From Dicyema japonicum (lineage: Eukaryota; Dicyemida; Rhombozoa; Dicyemidae): a DNA stretch of 64,000 nucleotides. The first letter of the stretch is position 1, and each line of letters opens with the position of its first letter. The position numbers were made by a program, and so were the translations under genes. The stretch spans positions 248,001 to 312,000 of the forward strand of contig RDEW01000052.1 in assembly GCA_011109175.1 (NCBI GenBank). Direction: 5' to 3'. Positions 46,304 to 58,321 of the stretch are shown piece after piece. Under the pieces are notes generated by a model, which was given only the letters and a program-made list of their open reading frames with translations, ran no database searches and was not told the origin of the DNA.

Positions 46304-47255
46304 TTAATGATTGAATACTTCAATCTGTAATGGATAATAACGTCTTATTTTATATTTTATTATGTAGGCCACAACAAATATTACAACAATTACACCTATT
46401 ACACAAATAGCTATTATATTTTGGTTTTCTAAATTTAACTCAATATTACTGATTGGATGAAACTTTATGGTACTTAAATAACTATGAGTAGTCATTGTCT
46501 TTAATTTTGTCTTTAAAGCAATTGAAGTTAATTTTTTGTTTTTAAATTCTACAAATTTCCTTTTAGAATAGTACTGTTTATGTAACTTTGAGTTGTAGTT
46601 GTCTTTATTTTTGTATTCAAATGGGGTGTTGATTTTAATCTGTTATTTCTTTTGAAATCACATCCGAGATCTAAATGTAGGCAATTATGTGTACCATTTC
46701 CAGTAAATAATGTAAAATTATCTGTTTTTAATATTTGCATTTTCATATCTTTTATTTTTATTTTTCCATATTCAGGAATATGTAAAACTACTTCTCTGCA
46801 GTTATAATAACCGTTAGATGAAATGTTTATATATTCAAGTCCATAACGAATATGATTGGAAATACATGATAATTCCCAAGAAACAGAACATATATTAGTT
46901 GATCTTAAATAATCAACCATTATTGAAAAATATATATATCATTTTTCTTCCATTTAAGGATAAAATCAAATCGGCCAAATTTTTCGAAATCAAAAATTGC
47001 GTCATTTAAATTTTCATATATTATCTTTATTAAATATAATGTGATTACAATATTATTAATTTTATATTCAATGTCAATTATTCCAATAAACAATGCTACA
47101 ATCCGATCATCCTCTAATGCACCCCACATTGGAACATTATTATACAACTTATTAAAGGTCTTAATATTCTTCATTAGTGATTTATTGATTACCATACAGA
47201 TATATATTACTATTATTAATTTATTTTGTAAACCTAGTAATTGGAGCATCTTCAC
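46304..47255 (-). pseudogene. Type I membrane protein, copy B, frameshifted by a TA expansion
   Basis: Same structure as 20442-21391 (intron 46549-46574, membrane helix ICVIGVIVVIFVVAYII, tail KYKIRRYY). Exon 1 is two bases longer because the run at about 46928-46938 reads tatatatatat where copy A has one TA less. The frame therefore stops at NDIYIFQ and reopens at MVDYLRSTNICSVSW. Elsewhere the two copies are about 95% alike. Either a recently disabled paralogue or a sequencing/length-polymorphism effect. Confidence 0.65.
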
Positions 47256-47309
47256 AGCAATTATTCTAATTATGAATTTAATTTTAATTTAAAATTATTA
47301 AACTTATTA

Positions 47310-48628
47310 ATTTTTATTTAATACTGTCTCATTATAATGCTAATTCTTTGACAAAGTCGACAAGAGACTTATCAAGTTGCAGATCTATTATTAAATCTGA
47401 TTATTTCAAAAATACGTATTGTATTCAAGAGAACTAAACAAGAGAGGACCGTAATTTTTTGACAACAAAACAGTGGGGTTTCCACCCGAGAAGAACTGAT
47501 GCTTCACCATATAAACTAGGAGATTGTGAATGTCATAGATACTAGTAGGCAGGTACCCGCTAAGAAACTTTTTATCCGGAAGACAGTTTTTCGTCTAAAA
47601 AGGAGGAACAAATAAAAATGAGATTATGTTTATAATAGGAGTCCAACAAAGATCTGGTCTGATCCCAATTTTATTCGACGTATTCATTGTAAGTTTTTCA
47701 ATATAAAAAAAATTAATATTGGACTAATTATACATGCCGATGACGTCAAAGTTGTCGACACACTCTAAGGGATGAGTTTACGAGTATGTTGGTTCAAATG
47801 AAGAATGGCGCAATATGAAAGGATAAAGCTCTCTGATCACATGGAAGATTATTTGAAAATGTCAGAGCGATAAAAAAGAGGCTTATCAAGCTCTTCTGAG
47901 TGCTTGCAAGTTACTTGTAGATATGAACACTTTACTTTAATTTTCAGTAAATCAATATCGATTTGATTTTCTGAGTGCGAGATGAGACTTTTTCTTTAAA
48001 GAAAGAAAAAATTATATTTCTATTGGAGAAAATGAGAACGACAATAATGACAGCAATTGATAGCTTAATGAAGAACTAAATAAGTAATAAAATAAAAAAC
48101 TCATTTCTATTCATAGTATAATGCAGGAGAGGATAGATGCCAACAAAAAGAGGTCAAATATGCAAAACACATACAAAAAACCAATAGAACTAGCTGGATG
48201 GATGGAGGGTCTAGGGAGAAGTGTCAATTCACAAAAAGTAGCTCAACATGATTTTCTTTTATAACTTTAAAATTTTTTCCTAATAAAGTTATTTAATGCT
48301 CTTTTTAATAACGAAAGTAGAATGGTAAAGGTGTCGATTTATCTCTATTGCAAAGAGATCAATAATATTCATAATGTGAACTCTTGTTCTCTTTTTTTTG
48401 TGAATAAATGAACTTTTCTTATCACATAAATAAAAAAAGTTAATATGTAGGTCAGCCATCATACGAAAGACTGCTATTCTACCCTATGTATTAACTCTCA
48501 TGATCTTTATCCAACTTTGAGTCAGACCTCATCTGGAGTGAAATCTTATAGTTGATCTCTTTGTTATTTTATCCTCGAAATAATTTTATGTTTTATATAT
48601 CGAAAATATTCTTTGGCCTTGAAGTGGT
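47310..48628 (+). repeat. Repeat block, third copy, uninterrupted
   Basis: 47310-48250 matches 21600-22545 and 25640-26540; 48250-48400 matches 26540-26760; 48400-48628 matches 29310-29590. It is the continuous version of the locus that elsewhere is split by two CR1-type LINEs. RT relic GVQQRSGLIPILFD at about 47639. Confidence 0.8.
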
Positions 48629-49905
48629 ATGCCGATTGATCTTTGTGAAATTTCATTTTTTTATGTTGTTATCGTAGTGTCATGTGGCTCACCAGAAATG
48701 GTGTCACCCATTCCAAAAAGGAACGAAAAGAGCCAACAGCTTCTCCTCACCGTCCGGTGGTCCTTTCAACTCCTGTGTCTTCGACCCTATCAGTTGTCCC
48801 CATTTGTCCAGACTTCTGATTCGTTCATGTGGAAACGTCGAAACCAATCCTGGTCTATGGAGAGATTTTACAATTATACGACTGAATACGAATGGGATCA
48901 GGAAAAAAATCTTTGTCACTCCTCCGCGAAAATGAGGCTGACCTCGCTTTAATACAGGAGTCCAAGCTATCTCCCTCCATAACAACACCCTCTTTTCTCG
49001 GATACACAGTGATCCTTATCTCATTGACCTGATTATACTGAACAACCCGAACACACGTACTAGGACCCCATTAAGGATGACTGATAGCTGCACATCCCCC
49101 GACTTAACACTATGCTCACCTTCTCTGGCTAGACTCATTTCCTCGAACGTCTTTTACGGCTTCTCCAGTGTCCACAATCCAATCCTTCTAAAATTGAGAG
49201 GTCTTCAACGATACAGGAGACGGCCGGCAAAATCAAAAAGATTCAAGAATTATACGAAGGTTGACTGGTCAGGTTTCATTAACCTTGAATATAAATTCTT
49301 GCCCCGGAGATTATCCTCCCCAATACTTTCTATTGATGAGGCTGCAGAAATCATCAGCGCTGCCATTTAGAAAGCTGACTATATTTTTATTACTATATAC
49401 AAGATGTTTATTCTTACCCTCAGCTATTATACATTAAGTCTTATAAAACAAAGAGACAAAAGAAACAATCGAGCCAGCCTTTGAGTATGCCTCAGTTGCA
49501 TGGAGATTCGCGCTATCGGAGACTATGGTCCAAAGAGTCAACTCGATACACCAAAAAACAATCAGTATGCTTTGCCCACGTAATGGATCAACAGTCGACC
49601 CACTACTGATGGAAGCTAAGATCCGTAGTCGTGGTTACGGATTTCTTCACGTCTGTGAGGAAGATGGAAATCCGCTTCGCCTGATCCTTTCCATGGCAAG
49701 AGAAAAACGATTGGATAAGAAATTCCCTTCCCGATCGGATTCTTCTGAAAGATCGATAGAAGTCTCTTCCGGAAACTAGTGGGGACGATGGAAGATCACA
49801 GACGTCGAATGGCACAATTGATTGCGAGGACTGGAATCACCTAACTGTTTGACTCTTTTGTCTTTCTTTCTCGGTGTTCCGGGGATATTAAAATAAAATT
49901 AATAA
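48629..49905 (+). mobile_element. CR1-type LINE, internally deleted copy
   Basis: Starts as the 22551 element, including the 2A-like GNVETNPGLW (48831-48860) and FTIIRLNTNGIRKKIF. It jumps at about 49014 to the end of the endonuclease and linker (MTDSCTSPDLTLCSPSLARL, 49077 on), and at about 49455 to the C-terminal segment. The whole RT is missing. The 3' end aaaataaaattaataaat is at about 49885-49905. Confidence 0.8.
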
Positions 49906-50079
49906 ATCACATGACCCCACTCCAATAGGAAGAGAGATGAGTAATAGACAAGCAAGCATAAAACTTTAACAAATTAACCACACAGCACCACATGAAGCCA
50001 CGCGGCTTATTAAAATATTTTAATAAATAAATAATAATAAATAATAATATGGTCGGGTACGAAGTGTGACGAGTTCCGT

Positions 50080-50800
50080 TGAAAGCTAAAAAGTCACGAA
50101 GCTTGGATTTACCTGTATTTACAAACAGTTACTTTTGGTGTCATTCAAAGTAGCATATGAAGTTAAGAAACCAAAAAAAAGTCACGAAGCTTGGATTTAC
50201 CTGTATTTACAAACAGTTACTTTTGGTGTCATTCAAAGTAGCATATGAAGTTAAGAAACCAAAGAAGCCACGTACTATTGCAAATACTCTTATTAAGCCG
50301 TGTGCATCGGAAATAGTAAAACAGTTCTCTCGAAAACTGCAGCAGATTTTTCTCATATAATTGTATTCGGGATTGAATTAATAGTATAGTGATGATATTT
50401 TAACAAAGTTGGTTCGGACATAAAGAATTCGTGCATCAAGAGTTCAATCCATTGGATGAATATATCGATGTTGATGGTTGTAGTCAACTAATTGGCTTTG
50501 TCGCTATATACAATAGCATTTAATTCTGTTTCTTTCTTGCAAACCTATCGAACCGGAATCCTCTGCAGAAAATGTTTTCCATATGATTTAGAATTTTTTT
50601 GATGAACATGATATTCCATAAGAAATTATCGGTCAATTTGCATGGACGGTGCTTCAGTTATGCTGGGAAACAGGTCGGAAACGCTATTAACCCTCAAAAC
50701 CATCTCAGAATTGCACTAGCAAAAAAAAACCACGTTTCAAGAATTTATTAAAACTAAAAGGAAGAAAAGTCACAAGGAACCTAACTAATCTTTTTGAATA
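50080..50800 (+). mobile_element. hAT transposase relic (ZBED5-like subgroup)
   Basis: Frame 50157-50360 contains FKVAYEVKKPKKPRTIANTL followed by IKPCASEIV, a characteristic early block of ZBED5/SCAN-type hAT transposases. At about 50636-50715 another frame reads ICMDGASVMLGNRSETLLTL, matching the Cys-Thr-Asp-Gly-Ala core around a catalytic Asp. An 86-bp tandem duplication at 50093-50270 and many frameshifts show it is dead. No terminal repeats identified. Confidence 0.65.
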
Positions 50801-50939
50801 AAATTCGAATTCAGTTAGATTTATAATCAAGGTGCGAGGTTAGTTTTTTTTTAATTTTTTGGGTGCGATTTCAAAAAGAATCGGTAATCGATGCTTTAGA
50901 TATTCAGGACTATATTTTGAAAATGAAATGGTGGATATA

Positions 50940-52140
50940 AGAATTACATAGAAAAAGAATGGAACAAATTTGTTCTCCACCGTAAAGTCTAACTACTTGA
51001 GAATTAGTCGTTTCAAAAGACACGATATCCAGTCTAACGCGCGTGGAGTGCTGAGAGTGCGCTTACTCAGCTACCTGAGTGTTACGATTGATCTTGAAGG
51101 CTCAGAATTAGTCGTTTCAAAAGACACGATATCCAGTCTAACGCGCGTGGAGTGCTGAGAGTGCGCTTACTCAGCTACCTGAGTGTTACGATTGATCTTG
51201 AAGGCTCATTTATGAAGGATGTCAAACTAAGAAGAAAAAGGGGTCTACAAACACTTCGATTTACTCGAAAACTTTCTGTTGGCAAAGATACTTTCTTGTT
51301 CATATTCTCGAGAATAATCCTGCCCAGCTTGATATACGGTTGTGAGGTGTAGTATCTGTCAACAAAGAAAGACAGGGTACTATCGTTATTGGAAAAGTCT
51401 AGAAAGGCTGCAAGAAAACTGGCGTTGGGGAAAAGGCTACACAATAACCTAAATATGGAGGATGAAATACTCTTCCTAATAAGAAATATAGTGTTGAACA
51501 GAATTAGTTGCTTTCGTGAGAGAACGCAAGTAATTGACAAGATGGGGGACGATAGAAGTTTCCAGGCCATAATAGCAGGACAATGATAAAACCATCTATA
51601 TAACTCCTAGTTCAGTTTATAATAAATTGATGTTATGTTACCAATTCGAAACTTTAACAACTTTGACAAACTTTATTAACAAGGAAAGTTTAAAAAGTCT
51701 ATTTTTCAAATATAATATTATTGAAGAGAGGAGTTTCACAAGGATCAATTTTGAGTCCTCTATTATTTAATATTCTAATGGCGGTTTTCCCGTCTCCGAG
51801 GTTACCAAGTTCGAGATTTCTGATATACGCTGTCAAATCGCTACTGTCTGATGTGTCGAGATCGAGTTTGATCCCAGAAAGGAGACTCAAGGTGCATATG
51901 GAAGAGATTAAAGACTGGTTACTGTCTCCAACGATTAAAACGTTCAGAAGAAAATCTAATGCAATGAGGTTTTTCGGTCAAAGTAGAAAAGGAAATCAGC
52001 AAGGATCCCTATGATGTATAAATATTGTGAGATCCCTGAAGTATCTCGGAACACCTATTGAGAAAACGGGAGTACATTATGTGACTTTAAAATCCGAAGG
52101 AAGAAAGCCCAGCATGCGTTATTGTGTGTGAGGAAAATGA
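50940..52140 (+). mobile_element. LINE RT relic
   Basis: 51310-51580 reads ILPSLIYGCEV, then KKDRVLSLLEKSRKAARKLA, a post-RT connection region. 51721-51850 reads LKRGVSQGSILSPLLFNILM (motif B), with an IYAVKS where the catalytic Tyr-x-Asp-Asp would be. The order of the pieces is scrambled relative to an intact LINE. A 105-bp tandem duplication lies at 51000-51207. Confidence 0.6.
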
Positions 52141-52919
52141 GACTCGAAACGGGCATATATTTATTTATTTATTTTATGTACGATCATTCTAACACTCCAT
52201 GGATGGTATTACACTGCATACACGAAGTGTTTATCTATCTTCTTTAAAAATCGATGAGAGCAAGGATCGACCAGAAGTTAGATCAAGATGAAATTTTTTA
52301 GTAATGTCGATCAGAGATGTGTTTGAGAAAAGGATTGAAAACTTCCTAAAAAAAGATGCTATCATTGAGAGATGTTGCAGCACAGAATAAACCATAAAAA
52401 GGGTCTTAGAATGTAGAAGAATGTCCGAGCTATGAAGGACTTGTGGTGAGAAACTTATTTAACTTCAACTTTTGACAGACTTTATAAAGAAAGAAAAATA
52501 AAGAGGGTATTAATTGGTTTCTCATCACAGGTCATACCATAGCTGCCAATAAAAGAAAGAAAAAAAATCTATGCCTGTTGTTAAAAATACTCCTGCATAG
52601 AGGATTAATACAATCAAAAAAGCCACTTCTGGAGAGGTTTTTAAGAAAAATAGTATAGACACAAATCACCGATAAGAATCGACATAGCATTTTGGTAAGA
52701 TAAACGGAATGTATGACTGTTGAACTCTCGGCTATCGACTAGATCATGGAAAGTATTAAATTTGTAAACCAATTATGTGGATTGAAATCCCTAAAGAACT
52801 TCAGAGTGACTGCATAATGTGGCGGGTTTTTCCGATTAGAGTTTAAAGAAAAATCAGCAAAAATCTAATTCGTCTCGAAGCAAAATATGACAGCATTGAA
52901 AAACTCCCTTTGAAGGGAT
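52141..52919. other. Unassigned, probably LINE-derived
   Basis: Short plus-strand open pieces but no motif I can name. It leads into the right inverted-repeat arm. Confidence 0.3.
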
Positions 52920-54937
52920 TTAGACTGTTGTTTAAGATTGAATTTACTCTACTACTGATGAGACAACCCAATTCCAGCACTTAACAAAGACAAAACTAGC
53001 TTCGATGTACCACAACTTATAAAAGAACAAAAGGAGATAAAACTACTTCTAGAAAATACCTTGGATAAGGCGAGTGCTCGATTAGGTGTAAACGAACGTC
53101 TATTCAAAATAAAATAAAGAATTAACACACCACAAAAAATCAATTAAATTATTCCAAAGACCAAAGGTAATTGAAAAATAAATTGAATTGAAAAATAATC
53201 GATCCCGTGGACCAGACAACGTCAACCTAGAGTTTCTAAAATATAGACTCCCTGTGCCAATAATAAAAATTATTCCAAAGACCAAAGGTAATTGAAAAAT
53301 AAATTGAATTGAAAAATAATCGATCCCGTGGACCAGACAACGTCAACCTAGAGTTTCTAAAATATCGACTCCCTGTGCCAATAATAAAATTATTCCAAAG
53401 ACGAGTCTCTACGAACATATATTGAGAATAGAAACTCAAGCTAATGTAGCGACGGGTAGTACTTAGTTGAGACTGGATCACTTTTCTGTAGACGTCCATG
53501 AGTTACAATTCCTGGGATACTTGATGCTGATCTGAAGTACGTAAAAGTGAAATGTGGAGAACATTTTGAAAACTTGCGATAGGTTGATTAGGATCGCGGA
53601 AGGTATAACCAATTAGTTTGATGGTTTTAACTCCGAATGGGTAAAACAATGTATATTATGGTTTTATGCACGTTGCTTTAATAATAAAATCAATTTACGT
53701 CAAAATTTCAAATTTATAGTCAATAAAATGACCTTAGTCCTTACCGTTGGCTTGCAATTAAAACCTCATCCACAAAGTCTGTAAATGTAACCTGACATTA
53801 TTAAATTCTGTAAAGATCACTTTAAATAACTATTACTGTTAAATGTAATTAGTGTAGTCATATTAGTCAAATTTATTGTCAATAAAATGACCTTAGTCTT
53901 TACCGTTGGCTTGCAATTAAAACCTCATCCACAAAGTCTGTAAATGTAACCTGACATTATTAAATTTTGTAAAGATCATTTTGAATAACTATTACTGTTA
54001 AATGTAATTAGTGTAGTCATATTAGTCACTCTGCTCATTTATGCTAATCACTCTGCTCATTTATGTTAATAATTAAAATGATTCAGACGTTGTAAAAAAA
54101 CATTTAGAAAAGAAAATTTAACTATTATTTTTTAGAAATAATATAGCTTCGATCAGGTCTTCCTTCATAGAAGCTCGAAGGTCTGATTTGATAAATTTTA
54201 GCCCAGAAACAGCCTTTCTACGATGACTTGTGTAGGAAGTAGAGCAAGAGATCCCTTTTCAAAACAACTAGTTCATTGAGATGCATTTAAAATTTTTCAG
54301 CATCCATGAATATACTAATTTAATCAGATTGAAAAAACTTATTTAACACTGACTGACTTAGAGATGTAGTATTTTCTAAGGGGCACATTAAAGGAAAACA
54401 AATACCATTGAATGTTTTTATCACAATATTTAGAATATTTGGATGGAATCTAAATAAATGCCTCTTGAGATTGAAATATATAATTACGATGTAAAGACAT
54501 ATCAATTTGGGATACAATTAATATGGAAGAAAAAATAATTTAAAATTATTATATCTAGTATTAAATTAATTTAAATTAGTCAAAATTTGACGTGTCCTTA
54601 TCGACAATTAATATTTGAATTTTGTCTTATACTAATAAACAAAATCAATTTTTTTTATCACTGACTCCTACTCCAATTCCTCAAATATAATTTCTTCGAC
54701 TCCGACTCCACAGCCCTGTTAAATGCATTGTAATGACTTCTTTGCAAACGAGATGGGGCAGATGCTTTATATGATAAATCACAAAAATTGAGGTTTTCCC
54801 ATCAGTTTTTGATTCCCAAAATGAGGTCGAATTGTATTATGATTCTACAATGTATTCTAACGACAAATCGACTAAAATGAAGCAAATTATTTATTGTCCC
54901 AATAAAACGACTGAACTGCTCGTCTTAAATTAATAAT
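52920..54937. repeat. Right arm of the large inverted repeat
   Basis: Reverse complement of pieces of 36828-40870. Internal direct duplications: about 53150-53271 and 53272-53393 (unit starting attccaaagaccaaaggtaa), and about 53705-53865 and 53872-54030 (unit starting gtcaataaaatgacctta). Contains LINE pre-palm NRSRGPDNVNLEFLKYRLPV at about 53195-53260. Confidence 0.8.
54065..54718 (-). mobile_element. hAT element (family 2), inverted copy lacking one end
   Basis: Reverse complement of 37027-37730. Ends at 54718 with ccacagccctg, the inverted repeat. The other inverted repeat and ~60 bp are missing at 54065. Carries the same C-terminal transposase remnant. Confidence 0.7.
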
Positions 54938-56320
54938 CAATCATATATAGATAATCCAAAGGTTTTTTACATATTTTGTAGGTAGGATTTCAAGGTATGA
55001 TTTAGTGGTTGTGTACGTTAAACTCTGTTTTCTTTCTCTCGTATGGCCATCCAAACCTTTTTATTCTCATGTTATGACAACTACGTGAAATATTAAATTT
55101 GAATGATCATAACAAAATTTATCATAAAAACGATTTAAAAAATGAAAAACTCCTAGTTAACTTTTCATTTGTAATTTTGAAAGGGAGAGATCCCTAGAAG
55201 CAAAACTTAGAGATTTTTAATGATTTTAAATAAGAATCTGGTATTATCGACCCAGACAGTATCAACATCCCTGACGCTATGATATATGACATTATTTAAA
55301 TCCGAAAAGGGAACACCAAAAAAAGAGCAAATCATTTAATTAAAAATATATATATAGTGAGCGAGAGTGGAGTCATACTTTGTAGAGTCAACGGATTGTT
55401 TTTACAACGTTGGAATTTTGTAGGGACGAGAAGATTACTTTGTCATCATGTTTACTAAAAATTATTAGCAGTTCGTAAAAGTACGCCGCAGAATAGATTA
55501 AAATAAATAATTAAAAAATAAATTAAAGAAAATAAATTTAATTTTAAATCTAATTTTAGCTGGGACATCCATGAAATTTTATATCAAATCTTTTCCCGTC
55601 ACTTTTGTTTCACATCTATCGCACTAGAATAAAAGCCTACTTCACAGATGTTCATAACCTGATTTTTCTTTAACGGCAGCCACGTGAAGAACAAAAGATG
55701 CTGTGAAATGATCTCATAAATAGGATATTCACTTTAGGTAATTGTTACAAGAAGTCGAAGCTGGCAAAAAGCAGCCATATATTACTCCCAAAATTTTCCA
55801 GAAATTATTAAAATTGTCTCTGAATTTGAAGGAGATGGAGTTTAAATCAAAAATGTTTCGATTTTTAATTATTTTAAAAATCTTTCCACGTTGTTTTCAA
55901 GTTTAACCGAAATAATTTTAAAACTATTTGGTTTAATTGAAATGATTTCAAATACCTAACTACTCGATTATTCAATTGAAATTTTTATTCAGCATAGATT
56001 TTTCATTAGATCAATATAAAAATTATATATTATAAAGCTTCATAAATTAGGGATACTAAGTATTCTTGATTTCTAAATAAAAATATTTCGCCAGAAATTT
56101 GTTGCGGGATCTCAGCCTCAGTTGAAAATGCGATATCTCTTTTGACGAAAATTCTAACTAAAAATCGATACTTTAAACCTGAAAATGTTCAGGAATACAG
56201 TTAACCCTATTAATCTGAACTAAAAAAATTTTGATGCCTTTCGGATTGTGAAGGGAATAAATATATTAATTTCATTGTAGTTAATATTTATGTTTTCACA
56301 TATAATATTAATCTTTTCAC
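54938..56320. other. AT-rich region without recognised genes
   Basis: No family recognised. 55740-55890 has an open plus-strand stretch (LLQEVEAGKKQPYITPKIFQ) that I cannot assign. Confidence 0.35.
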
Positions 56321-56324
56321 TTTT

Positions 56325-57065
56325 ACATCAATAATTTCCTCGTCGACATTATAATCTTCACAAAGAATGACGATTTCGTTCTCGTCGAGCCCTTCTGTTT
56401 GAGTTATTTCTTGTTCATTAGCAAGTTCAGATCTTTCGATATCCATTCAAAACAGGATCCTGCATTATATCTTCATTAGCAAATTAATCATGACATTTAA
56501 TTGCCTCAGTCTTTTTAAACAATTTTTGTTGTTTTCATTTACTTAGTGTGTTAGATACCATAATGATGGCTTTCCGCAAATTCACAAAAATAATATTTTT
56601 CCAAATCAAGGGTATAATTTCCAAAATAAGTTTTTTTCTATAATAATGTTTAAATTTTTGATTATGTTTGCATCCATGGTTGAAGATGTGTAGTTGTGTT
56701 TTTGGAAGGAATAGAATTTCAATTGTCAATAATTTCGTTAAAACGAGGAGCATTATCAAGCAGTAAAAAGACCTTTTATCTGCAACAGTTTAATTTATAA
56801 CAATAATGACTGATGAAAACGTTAAAAATCCTGTTGTCATTCAATCCATTTTATTTACATAGTGCAATGATTTTCAAAGTCAAATCTTTTAAAAATCTTT
56901 GTCATTTAATATGGCCGGAAAATAGATTAATTTTTATTGTTCCAGTTGGAGCTATATTAATCCTCACTTTTGATTTCTTTATGCCATTTCTATCTTTAGA
57001 TGAAATTGTTCTAGAAGGTAAAATTGAAAAAAGAGTCCAGTTTCATCCATGTTTAGTAATACGTC
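56325..57065 (-). mobile_element. pogo/Tigger-like DDE transposase relic
   Basis: Minus-strand fragments in order: MDETGLFF (first catalytic Asp region, about 57050), ILPSRTISSKDRNGIKKSKV, RINIAPTGTIKINLFSGH, LLLDNAPRFNEIIDN (second catalytic Asp region, about 56740) and IPSKNTTTHLQPW. This is the DDE core order of pogo/Tigger transposases. Many stops and frameshifts; the N-terminal DNA-binding part and terminal repeats were not found. Confidence 0.65.
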
Positions 57066-57134
57066 ATGATCAACCTCTTTTAACTAATCATATTTGTCTA
57101 TTCAAATTAATTTTCTTGTGTTAAGCTGATAGCT

Positions 57135-57690
57135 CATAGGTGAGGTGGTTACGTGCCTCGTTTCTTCTCTGTACAAATGTCTAGAAAGCAGAAGATATAA
57201 AAGAATATGCATGCCCTAAAGTTTCTTACATTCAATTCTAGAGGAATATCTAAACCTCAGTCAGGAAATACTCTCTGTGATGACCTAGAAACATATAACG
57301 TTTCTATTGGCTGTATAAAAGAGACTAAAATCTATCTCGATGAATACCACGGAAGATATCGTCTATTATGTCTACCTAATGACTCAAAACACTATGGTCT
57401 TGGATTCGCCATTCACAGAAAACTATCATCTGCCACCAGTCGCATTTGGCGGGTGAATAACAGGATCTGCGTAATACAGATTCACCTGAACAATCAATTT
57501 TCTCCTAAAAATACACTAACAATTATAAATGTATATGCACCACACAGTGGAAAAGTGGCAAAAAACCCGACCGAAATGGATGAATTTTACTCAGCATTAT
57601 CAAAGACGTATATGAGTCGTTTTCACTTATATTCATTGCTGGCGATCTGAATGCGAAAATTGGAACAAAAAAGAACCGATGCGAGAAAAC
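57135..57690 (+). mobile_element. RTE-type LINE endonuclease, best-preserved 5' part but truncated
   Basis: 5' UTR gtgaggtggttacgtgcctc is shared with 35.0, 44.1 and 62.2 kb. Frame 57207-57650 is open for 147 codons: LKFLTFNSRGISKPQSGNTL, SIGCIKETKI, YRLLCLPNDSKHYGLGFAIH, NRICVIQIHLNNQFSP and TIINVYAPHSGKVAKNP. The frame shifts into AGDLNAKIGTKKNR, then the sequence changes to the unrelated domain at 57690. Confidence 0.8.
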
Positions 57691-58260
57691 AGTCGATGCG
57701 AAGGGATTGCACCCGCTGTCCTGCAAAACGGTCCGGAAGAGGAACACGTCACGCTGCTCTGAAGGCTAAAGGCTTCCCAGCACAGTTTGAACCAGTGGAT
57801 TTTGACCGAGGAAATGGAAAGAGACCTGACGGGATGACGCTTTTCTTTTTCAAATCCGGAAAATCTTCGGTCTGGGAACAACTTGTGTTGACACGTTCTC
57901 TAACACGAATCTTTACAAATCAGTTCAGACACCTTTGAGCGGCTACTTCGACAGCGGAAAACCTAAAAACCAAAAAATATTCCTGCCTCGGGGACCGCTA
58001 GCGATTTACTCATGTTGCGGCTGAGTCATCTGAAGCCGTTGGATTAATGTCGGCTGAGTTCTTGCGCGAACTCGGTGGAATGCTTGCCAGGAAAAAAAGG
58101 AATCAACGAGAAGGGTTATGGCTGAGACAAAAGATTGGAATGGCCATACTCCGAGGGAACACGTTCTCGATACACGCAGCCGGCTTCCTCAACTAACATT
58201 TGCTTTTCTGTTAAATAATTGTCATTTTTTTCTAAAAAAATAATTCAACTAAATTAAATA
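57690..58260 (+). mobile_element. C-terminal PD-(D/E)XK-like fragment of another retroelement
   Basis: Plus-strand frame 57651-57938 includes HAALKAKGFPAQFEPVDFDR, then GKRPDGMTLFFFKSGKSSVW and EQLVLTRSLTR. After a shift it reads VGLMSAEFLRELGGMLA and LRQKIGMAILRGNTFSIHAA. The RPDG...W(D/E) pattern followed by a Gln-Arg...Arg-Gly-Asn block recurs at the C-terminus of animal retroelement polyproteins and looks like a PD-(D/E)XK nuclease (inference). It abuts the RTE fragment without a gap. 58115-58260 is the empty-site counterpart of the hAT insertion at 30727-32410. Confidence 0.55.
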
Positions 58261-58321
58261 TTATATTAAATAGAACCAATTAAGTTAGTATAATAATTAA
58301 AAATATTTGTAGTTAATGGAC

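Noticed and set aside
57651-57938. Recently transferred bacterial gene (higher GC, 95 codons)
   Set aside because: The pattern recurs in animal retroelements, a related fragment exists at 30.6 kb, and the frame is broken.
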